A DNA stretch of 8,607 nucleotides. It comes from DASPXY01 sp038227745 (GTDB lineage: Bacteria; Planctomycetota; Planctomycetia; Gemmatales; Gemmataceae). Of this stretch, positions 1-5,161 are shown piece by piece. A program made the translations under genes and the position numbers. A model generated the notes under the pieces. The model was not told where the DNA came from, searched no databases, and saw nothing but the letters and a program-made list of their open reading frames with translations. The stretch spans positions 1 to 8,607 of the forward strand of contig JBBRPS010000445.1 of assembly GCA_038227745.1 (NCBI GenBank), read 5' to 3'. The stretch's first letter is position 1, and the number at the start of each line of letters is the position of its first letter.

Positions 1-45
1 CCGAAGCGCCAGCGAGGAAATGCCTCGCTGGCGCTTCGGGCTTGT
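1..45. repeat. Long hairpin repeat, copy 1 (cut by window start)
   Basis: A 17-base left arm (1-17) and its exact reverse complement (23-39) flank the five-base loop AAATG (18-22). The right side continues through GCTTGT to position 45, so the matching outer part of the left arm probably lies before the window. All 45 bases are identical to 75-119 of the second copy, giving a period of 74 bases, and both loops point the same way. The structure resembles REP-like dispersed palindromes. No T-tract follows, so a simple intrinsic terminator is less likely. What precedes it cannot be seen. Confidence 0.9.
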
Positions 46-65
46 GTCCCGGCTCGGCCCAGGAG

Positions 66-122
66 CATACAAGCCCGAAGCGCCAGCGAGGAAATGCCTC
101 GCTGGCGCTTCGGGCTTGTATG
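66..122. repeat. Long perfect hairpin repeat, copy 2
   Basis: The left arm 66-91 and right arm 97-122 are perfect reverse complements over 26 base pairs, with the loop AAATG at 92-96. This is the complete form of the element that is cut at position 1. A 26-bp stem with no mismatch is far beyond chance. It lies 100 bases upstream of the sigma factor start and before the candidate promoter, so it is probably not in the sigma mRNA. It could be a REP-type mobile palindrome, a transcript-end structure for a gene to the left, or a protein binding site. Its translation on the plus strand contains SPKRQRG, which can create false N-terminal extensions on neighbouring genes. Confidence 0.93.
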
Positions 123-160
123 ACGATCTTTCGCGCCGGAGTAATATCTCGGAAAAACTT

Positions 161-189
161 GGAAGCATTCCCCCGCTCGCCCCTTCTAT
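161..189 (+). promoter_or_regulatory. Candidate ECF-type promoter for the sigma factor gene
   Basis: GGAAGCA (161-167) resembles the GGAAC-type -35 element used by many ECF sigma factors. It is followed after 17 bases by TCTAT (185-189), which resembles an ECF -10 element. Transcription would begin near 195-197, leaving a short leader of about 25 bases before the ATG at 222. A housekeeping reading is also possible, with TTGGAA at 159-164 and TTCTAT at 184-189, but its 19-base spacer is long. Seen: the motifs and spacing. Inferred: that the sigma factor may transcribe its own gene. Confidence 0.3.
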
Positions 190-221
190 ATCAACAGACA
201 GCTCGCATCGGGGACGCCTCC

Positions 222-2096
222 ATGACTCAGGAACCGCTGCACACGCTCCTCCACGGCCTGCGCCGCCTCGCCGACCGCTCGGGCGCCGGCGGCCTGACCG
301 ACGCCGAGCTGCTCCAGCGCTTCGTCAGCCGCCGCGACGAGGCCGCGTTCGAGGTCCTCGTCTGGCGGCACGGGCCGATGGTCCTCGGCGTCTGCCGCCG
401 CCTGCTGCGCGGCCGCGCCGATGCGGAAGATGCCTTTCAGGCCACGTTCCTCGCCCTGGTGCGCAAGGCCGACTCCATCGGCAACGGGGCCGCCGTCGGC
501 AGCTGGCTCTACAAGGTCGCCTACCGCGTCGCCCTGGCGGCGCGGGCGGCGGTGGACCGGCACGCCGCCCGCGAACAGGAGCTGCTCGAGGAACCGCCCG
601 CGGGCGATACCGAGGAAGTCCTGCGGCGCGACCTGCGCGCGGTCCTCGACGAGGAGATCATGGGCCTGCCGGAGAAATACCGGGCCGTGTTCGTGCTGTG
701 CTACCTGGAGGGGAAGACCAACGAGGAGGCCGCCCGGCAACTCGGCTGTCCGCGGGGGACGGTGCTGTCGCGGCTGGCCCGGGCGCGGGAGCGGCTGCGG
801 CGGCGCCTGACCCGGCGCGGGTTGGCCGTACCGGCGGGCCTGCTGGCCGCGACGGCGGCGGACGGCCTGGCCGCCCTGCCCGCCGGTCTTGCGGGGACGA
901 CGATCAGGGTCGTGGCACCTGCCGCGGCCGGGACGGCGGCCGCGGGCGTCTCCGCCCGCGTGGCCGCCCTGACGGAAGGAGTGCTGCGCGCAATGTTTCT
1001 TACCAGAGTGAAGAACGTGCTGACCGTCGTGCTGGCGGTCGCTCTTATCGGGGCGGGCGCCCTCGTCACTGGCCTGTTCGCCGGTGTCCCGGGGGAGGAG
1101 CAAGGTCCGGCCGGCGGCGCGGCGAAAGGCCGCATCCAGCCGGGGGGTGGTGTCGCCGCGGCCCCGGGAGGGTTCGGGAAGGCAGCGGACCGGGCGCGGA
1201 GCGCGAACAACCTCAAGCAGCTCGGCGTGGCCATGCACAACTACCTCGACACCTACAAGCACTTCCCCGCGCCCGCCATCTACGCCAAGAATGGCAAGCC
1301 CCTGCTGAGCTGGCGCGTGACCCTCCTGCCTTACGTCGAAGCAGGGGAACTCTACCGCCAGTTCAAACTGGACGAGCCGTGGGACAGCCCACACAACAAG
1401 AAGCTCCTCGCGAAGATGCCGCCCGTCTACGCCCCCGTCGGGGCCGCCGCGAAGCCCGGGTTGACGTATTACCAGGTGTTCGTCGGCAAGGGGGCGAGCT
1501 TCGAGCCGCGCCGCGAGTTGAAGCTCGCCGATTTCCCGGACGGTCTCAGCAACACGATCCTGGCGGTGGAGGCCGCTCGGCCCGTGCCGTGGACGAGGCC
1601 GGAAGATTTGCCATACGTCGCCGACCAGGCGCTGCCGGCCCTGGGCGGCCTGTTCGGGGGTTACTTCCACGCCCTGCTCGCGGATGGCTCGGTCCTCTTG
1701 TGCTCGAAGAACGCCGACGTGGACACCCTGCGCAAAGCCATCACCCCCGCCGACGGGGAACCCATCGACTTCGACAAGCTGCGCGCCCCGATCGTAGGGG
1801 AACGCGGTGAGGGTGACGTGGAGCTGTTGCCCGCGGAGAACCGGCAGCTGAAGGAAGCGATCCAGGACGCCCAGCGCGAGGCCGCGAAGATGAAGGACGA
1901 AATCGCGGTCCTGAGCGCAAAAGTCCGGAAAAGCGCGACCGATCCCCGGACCGCCGCCCTGCTGGAGGAGTACGCGGAACTACGGGCCGCCTTCCACCGC
2001 GCTCAGCGCGAGCTGGATCACCTGCGGCAGCAGAAGGCGCGGCTGGAGAGACTGCTGCGGGGGCTCGATGAGGGGCGGAAGAAGCCGACCCAGTGA
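222..2096 (+). CDS. ECF RNA polymerase sigma factor fused to a transmembrane segment, DUF1559 domain and C-terminal coiled coil
   Basis: The 624-residue product begins with an ECF sigma factor. Region 2 spans about 27-105, with DAEDAFQATFLAL in region 2.2 and GSWLYKVAYR. Region 4 spans about 140-197, with LPEKYRAVFVLCYLEG and the helix-turn-helix EEAARQLGCPRGTVLSRLAR. An Ala/Gly-rich linker follows, then one hydrophobic helix at about 265-287 preceded by R262 and K264, which predicts a cytoplasmic N-terminus and an external C-terminus. Residues 326-510 carry DUF1559 (SBP_bac_10) hallmarks: SANNLKQLGVAMHNY, LSWRVTLLPY, DEPWDSPHNKKL, DFPDGLSNTILAVE and YFHALLADGSV. Residues 533-616 are charged and heptad-like, probably a coiled coil. 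Likely role: a membrane-tethered sigma factor that senses extracytoplasmic conditions and is released or activated by a signal; that role is inferred. Start 222 was chosen because the family begins here; an in-frame ATG at 42 would translate the hairpin repeat. The ribosome binding site is weak. No separate anti-sigma gene is adjacent downstream. Confidence 0.94.
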   Translation: MTQEPLHTLLHGLRRLADRSGAGGLTDAELLQRFVSRRDEAAFEVLVWRHGPMVLGVCRRLLRGRADAEDAFQATFLALVRKADSIGNGAAVGSWLYKVAYRVALAARAAVDRHAAREQELLEEPPAGDTEEVLRRDLRAVLDEEIMGLPEKYRAVFVLCYLEGKTNEEAARQLGCPRGTVLSRLARARERLRRRLTRRGLAVPAGLLAATAADGLAALPAGLAGTTIRVVAPAAAGTAAAGVSARVAALTEGVLRAMFLTRVKNVLTVVLAVALIGAGALVTGLFAGVPGEEQGPAGGAAKGRIQPGGGVAAAPGGFGKAADRARSANNLKQLGVAMHNYLDTYKHFPAPAIYAKNGKPLLSWRVTLLPYVEAGELYRQFKLDEPWDSPHNKKLLAKMPPVYAPVGAAAKPGLTYYQVFVGKGASFEPRRELKLADFPDGLSNTILAVEAARPVPWTRPEDLPYVADQALPALGGLFGGYFHALLADGSVLLCSKNADVDTLRKAITPADGEPIDFDKLRAPIVGERGEGDVELLPAENRQLKEAIQDAQREAAKMKDEIAVLSAKVRKSATDPRTAALLEEYAELRAAFHRAQRELDHLRQQKARLERLLRGLDEGRKKPTQ

Positions 2097-2106
2097 GGGT
2101 TTCCCT

Positions 2107-2158
2107 GGAGGGCAATAGCGCCGCAGAGCTAAAGCGCGCTTTGACCGTCCTGCCCTCC
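2107..2158. terminator. Possible bidirectional terminator between convergent genes
   Basis: The 66-base gap between the stops of the sigma gene and the LarA-like gene holds GGAGGGCA (2107-2114) and its exact reverse complement TGCCCTCC (2151-2158), with a second, 12-base palindrome AAAGCGCGCTTT at 2131-2142 inside. The position between two converging stops favours a terminator for both transcripts. There is no clear T-tract on either strand and the outer loop is long, so the call is weak. Confidence 0.27.
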
Positions 2159-2162
2159 TGGG

Positions 2163-3404
2163 TTACATCGGGGGCAGGTTCCCTTCGGCGTCGAAAGTCA
2201 GCTCGTGCGGTGAGCCGAGGATGCTGAAGGGGACCGGCCCGCGCGGCTGCGCCAGGCACGGCTCGGACACCTCGACCTCCTCCAGACAAAGCGTGTTGCG
2301 GATGCGCATGACCCGCGCCTCCTGCGGGGCGCGCGTGCCCAGGATCGCCAGCGCCGCGTCGATCACCTCGCGGTCGCTGTCCAGGTGGACCGGCAGGTTG
2401 GCGCCGTCGGGGTAGCCTGCCGTCAGGCAGTTGATGACCGTGGCCCTGTAATTCATCGAGCGCACCAGCCGCGTGGTGGTGAAGTCGGCGGCGCCGATGC
2501 CGGTCGCGTTGCCGTGCGTCTTCGCCGACAGCCCGCGCACGAAGATGAAGCGCATCGCCGGCTGGCCGTCCATCGGCTCGGTCCGGAACGCGCGCTTGCG
2601 GCCGACCACGTTCGTGTCCATGCCGGAGCCGCTGATCTCCTTGCCGATCTCGTCCACGATCAGCAGGTCGGCCTCAGGGAACGGCAGCCGCGCCAGCCAC
2701 TTCTTCGCCAGCACCAGCAGTTCCTCCTCGCGCCGCTCGAAGGCGGCGGGCCGCACCGCCGCTACCTCCGCCGTCTCGTCGTGGGCGTTCTCAACCACCC
2801 CCACGCCGAACGCGATCGGCGCCTTCGCCATCATGAGCCGGCCCACGGAGCGCACGACGCAGTCGTAGGGCTGTTCGAGGAGGATCTTGTGGTAGGCGAG
2901 GGCGCCGACGTGCTTGCCCAGGCCGATCATCATCATCTTCATCAGGCCGCTCTCGACCGGGCCGTTGTAGCTGGTGTGCGGCTTGACGCGGGCGACGACG
3001 CCGATGTGGTCCGCCTCGGAGGCGTGGCGGTCGAGCACGACGGGGAAGCCTTCGGGGGTGGTGCCGAGCGGGACGACCTCCATCGAAGCGCGGATGGGGG
3101 CGCCGACGAAGGCCTCGGTGATGCCGTAGCTCTCAATGACTTTTTTCTGGCCCTCGGCGGTGCCGCCGCCGTGGCTGCCCATGGCGGGGACGAGGAACGG
3201 CCGGGCGCCGAGGTCCTTGAGGAAGGTGGCGACGGCGCGCAGCACCACGGGGATGTTGGCGATGCCGCGGCTGCCCGCGGTCAGGGCCACAGTCTGGCCG
3301 GGCTTGATGGTCTTCGCCAGGTCGAGGGGCTCCAGGGAGGAGCGCACGGCGGCGGCGACGTTCTCGATGCGGGGGCGCTCGAAGTGCTGGCGGAGACGAA
3401 CCAT
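2163..3404 (-). CDS. LarA-like protein (DUF2088, nickel-pincer 2-hydroxyacid racemase/epimerase family)
   Basis: The 413-residue product resembles lactate racemase LarA and its homologues, cytoplasmic enzymes that use a nickel-pincer nucleotide to racemise or epimerise 2-hydroxy acids. Visible landmarks are GSRGIANI (44-51), AMGSHGGGTAEG (74-85), VKPHTSYNGPVESGLMKM (140-157), IGLGKHVGALAYHK (160-173) and DEIGKEISGSGMD (251-263). By spacing, H78, H143, K156 and H172 could match LarA His108, His174, Lys184 and His200: H78-H143 is 65 residues apart (66 in LarA) and K156-H172 is 16 (16 in LarA). This alignment is from memory. The start ATG at 3404 gives MVRLRQ, fitting the family; a GTG at 3419 would add five residues. 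Neither has a clear Shine-Dalgarno. No larB, larC or larE for cofactor synthesis is in the window, so the cofactor must come from elsewhere. The substrate is unknown; naming it lactate racemase would over-claim. The kinase gene lies 130 bases upstream on the same strand. Confidence 0.86.
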   Translation of the reverse strand: MVRLRQHFERPRIENVAAAVRSSLEPLDLAKTIKPGQTVALTAGSRGIANIPVVLRAVATFLKDLGARPFLVPAMGSHGGGTAEGQKKVIESYGITEAFVGAPIRASMEVVPLGTTPEGFPVVLDRHASEADHIGVVARVKPHTSYNGPVESGLMKMMMIGLGKHVGALAYHKILLEQPYDCVVRSVGRLMMAKAPIAFGVGVVENAHDETAEVAAVRPAAFERREEELLVLAKKWLARLPFPEADLLIVDEIGKEISGSGMDTNVVGRKRAFRTEPMDGQPAMRFIFVRGLSAKTHGNATGIGAADFTTTRLVRSMNYRATVINCLTAGYPDGANLPVHLDSDREVIDAALAILGTRAPQEARVMRIRNTLCLEEVEVSEPCLAQPRGPVPFSILGSPHELTFDAEGNLPPM

Positions 3405-3478
3405 CTTGGGGTGGGACACGGGAGGACTCGCTCTGTGGGTGTGTTGGGGGTGGGCGGCCCGGTTTCCATCAGAGCGCC

Positions 3479-3508
3479 ATAATACACCGGCAGCGGGGGT
3501 CGGGGCCA
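3479..3508 (-). promoter_or_regulatory. Candidate promoter for the LarA-like gene
   Basis: On the minus strand TATTAT (3484-3479) matches the -10 consensus at five of six positions. A poor -35, TGGCCC (3508-3503), stands 18 bases upstream. AT-rich hexamers are rare in this DNA, and this one falls in the 130-base gap between the kinase stop and the LarA-like start. It predicts a leader of about 65-70 bases. If used, the LarA-like gene need not depend on read-through from the kinase gene. Confidence 0.3.
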
Positions 3509-3534
3509 CGATTTTTCCCGGCGGAGCGGAGAAG

Positions 3535-4788
3535 TCAGGGGAGGCGCGTGTCGTTGGTCCACACCGGGATGGGGCTGCGCGCCGGGACGGCGGGCCGCGG
3601 CGACGCCTGGCCGCTCTTGAGGGCGGTCGGCATCGGCGTATCGTCGGGGATGCGGGCGGCCTCGGCTGGGCGCGGCTCGCGCCGGACCGCTGCGGCCGGC
3701 GCACCCTTGCGCGCGAACGACATCAGCGCCAGGGCGACCGCGGCGGGCGTCTGGTAACGGTCCTCCGGCTTCTTCGCCATCAGCCGCTTCAGGATCGTGC
3801 TCAGGCCTGCCGGCACCTCGGTGTTGATCGACTCGATCGCCGGCGGCTCGTCGCGCTGGTGCTGAATGAGCTTCTGCATCAGCGTGCCGCTCGGGAACGG
3901 CGGCTGCCCTGCCAGGAGGTAGTACAGCGTACATCCGAGACTGTAAATGTCGCTGCGGATGTCGGCGCGGTCGGCGTTGCGCGCCTGCTCGGGCGAGAGG
4001 TAGTCGGCGGTGCCGATGATCGCCTTGGTGGGCGTGCCGTTGTTGGCGCCATTGGGCTGGGAGCGCGTCGGCCGCAGGCAGGCCAGGCCCCAGTCGAGGA
4101 TCTTGATGAGCTGGCTCGGCGGCGGGGCCGCGGCGGCCGCCGGCGCGAACGGGTCGCGGGGCGGGGCCATCGCGGTCGTCAGGAACAGGTTGACCGGCTT
4201 GATGTCGCGGTGGATCAGGTTGTGCTCGTGGGCGTGCTGCAGACCCAGCGCGGTCTGGCGGACGAAGTCGGTGGCCTGCGCCGGCGGCAGCAGCCCGGCC
4301 AGCCGCACGTACTTGCCCAGGTCGGTCCCCTCGACGTACTCCATCGCGCAGTAGTACGTCTCGCCGGCCTGGTCGGCGTCGCAGAACTGGACGATGTTCG
4401 GATGCTCCAGTTCGGCCATTGCCTCCATCTCGAGAAGGAACTGCTCGCGGGCCTCGGAGGTGGCGAGCAGCTCGGTGCGGATGACCTTGAGGGCGACGAG
4501 CCACTCGTGCTCGCAGTGGCGGGCCTTGAAGACCTGCGACTGGCCGCCCTGCCCCAGGCGGTCGAGGATGTGGTACGGGCCGAGTACCAGGTCCTCGCCG
4601 TGGGCGGCGAGCAGCTGGTTCATCTGGTAGACGGTGAGCCAGCCCTGCTGCACCAATGTCTTGGCGATCAGGCGCGCGTCGCCGGGGTGGCGGTGCGAGA
4701 GCCTCACCGCCGCCGCGAGCTGCTCCGTAGTCAGCAGGCGGTAGCGCCGGAGCATGTCGATCAGGGCACTCACAGAGACGCTGGCCAT
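3535..4788 (-). CDS. Soluble Ser/Thr protein kinase (Hanks type, DWG variant)
   Basis: This 417-residue product phosphorylates Ser/Thr on protein targets. Residues 1-70 form a helical N-terminal module (LLTTEQLAAAV, LVQQGWLTVYQMNQLL) that I associate with planctomycete kinases. The kinase domain covers about 72-358: glycine loop LGQGGQSQVF (78-87), ATP-binding K101 in VALKVI, HRDIKPVN (193-200) with catalytic D195 and N200, metal-binding D232 in LDWG instead of DFG, GTADYLSPEQAR (259-270) in place of APE, and SDIYSLGCTLYYLLAG (279-294). All core residues for catalysis are present, so it is probably active. Between HRD and DWG lies a Pro/Ala-rich insert (about 204-226). The last 60 residues are low complexity, rich in Pro, Ala and Arg. 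There is no transmembrane helix or sensor domain, so it should be cytoplasmic and take its input from partners, perhaps through the N-terminal module. Start 4788 gives MASVSV, about 70 residues before the kinase domain; further upstream the frame reads only as low-complexity Pro/Arg/Ala. The Shine-Dalgarno is weak. Confidence 0.95.
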   Translation of the reverse strand: MASVSVSALIDMLRRYRLLTTEQLAAAVRLSHRHPGDARLIAKTLVQQGWLTVYQMNQLLAAHGEDLVLGPYHILDRLGQGGQSQVFKARHCEHEWLVALKVIRTELLATSEAREQFLLEMEAMAELEHPNIVQFCDADQAGETYYCAMEYVEGTDLGKYVRLAGLLPPAQATDFVRQTALGLQHAHEHNLIHRDIKPVNLFLTTAMAPPRDPFAPAAAAAPPPSQLIKILDWGLACLRPTRSQPNGANNGTPTKAIIGTADYLSPEQARNADRADIRSDIYSLGCTLYYLLAGQPPFPSGTLMQKLIQHQRDEPPAIESINTEVPAGLSTILKRLMAKKPEDRYQTPAAVALALMSFARKGAPAAAVRREPRPAEAARIPDDTPMPTALKSGQASPRPAVPARSPIPVWTNDTRLP

Positions 4789-5086
4789 ACACGGGATCCG
4801 CAGGGGCCTGCTCCGGCGGGGCACCGGGCGAGTGCGGTCGGGGCAGGCAGTCGGGGGCGCGGAGGGCGACACCAGGGCAGCGCGTTCCGGGCGCCGCCCG
4901 CGGCAGGGGGACCTCATCCCCCGGCCGGGGAGTGAGTCAGGGGCCTGTGCCGTCGCCGGCCCTCTCGGTCGGCCCGCCACGGAGGCGGCGCCGGGAGGGA
5001 GGTCAAGGGAAGCATAGCTCACGTTCGCGTGTCGAGCCGGGAAAACCGGCACGGCTATCCCGGGCGAACCGACCGCCGACGTGCCC

Positions 5087-5114
5087 TTGCTGCCGTGCCT
5101 GGCCCCGGTATGCT
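5087..5114 (+). promoter_or_regulatory. Candidate sigma-70-like promoter for the giant protein gene
   Basis: TTGCTG (5087-5092) and TATGCT (5109-5114) stand 16 bases apart and each match the housekeeping consensus at four of six positions. The predicted transcript start near 5121 leaves a leader of about 40 bases that includes the strong Shine-Dalgarno at 5149-5155. The placement is right, but motif matching alone is weak evidence, particularly because planctomycete promoters are poorly defined. Confidence 0.38.
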
Positions 5115-5148
5115 GCATGGATGGGCCGCACCACACGCGACAGCTGAC

Positions 5149-5155
5149 AGAGGAG
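5149..5155 (+). promoter_or_regulatory. Strong Shine-Dalgarno that fixes a GTG start
   Basis: AGAGGAG lies six bases before the GTG at 5162, an ideal spacing. It is the only clear ribosome binding site of the four genes in this window, and it decides the start of the giant protein: no in-frame ATG occurs before codon 298 (ATG at 6053), deep inside continuous coding sequence. Confidence 0.8.
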
Positions 5156-5161
5156 ACGGCC

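Larger units (their letters stand above)
4789..5161. other. Divergent intergenic region with several inverted repeats
   Basis: These 373 bases separate the divergent kinase and giant-protein genes. I see no convincing gene in them. They contain a hairpin GGGGGA-CCTCA-TCCCCC (4906-4922), the palindrome CCCCGGCCGGGG (4919-4930), a small hairpin GCCGG-GAAAA-CCGGC (5036-5050) enclosed by GTTCGC (5023-5028) and GCGAAC (5064-5069), and a repeated decamer CAGGGGCCTG at 4801-4810 and 4938-4947. In DNA this rich in G+C, short palindromes are expected often, so only some may matter. A promoter for the plus-strand gene can be proposed at 5087-5114; I could not identify one for the kinase gene. Confidence 0.6.

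Noticed and set aside
1..122. The start of a CRISPR array
   Set aside because: Only two units are visible, each unit is itself a full-length hairpin with a five-base loop, the gap is only 29 bases, and no cas gene is present.
1005..1085. A prepilin-type cleavage and methylation signal before the DUF1559 domain
   Set aside because: The hydrophobic segment lacks the G-F-T-L-x-E pattern and lies after a complete sigma factor, so it is read as an ordinary transmembrane anchor.
186..1670. A 494-codon minus-strand frame opposite the sigma gene
   Set aside because: No recognisable motif, and it opposes a firmly identified gene; this is a GC-rich antisense artefact.
20..1810. A 596-codon frame on the plus strand overlapping the sigma gene in another phase
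   Set aside because: Its translation is low-complexity Arg/Pro/Gly/Ala, while the overlapping frame encodes clear sigma and DUF1559 motifs.
2385..3482. A 365-codon plus-strand frame opposite the LarA-like gene
   Set aside because: Composition dominated by His, Ala, Gly and Arg with no domain; the minus strand encodes a conserved family.
3405..3704. An upstream extension of the LarA-like frame by 100 codons
   Set aside because: It would overlap the 3' end of the kinase gene, and the added sequence is Arg/Pro/Ser low complexity. Family members begin near MVRLRQ.
3136..4935. A 599-codon plus-strand frame opposite the kinase gene
   Set aside because: It opposes a complete kinase domain and has no motif of its own.
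4789..5136. An upstream extension of the kinase frame by 116 codons
   Set aside because: The added residues are low-complexity Pro/Arg/Ala with no fold, and the region is better read as the divergent control region.
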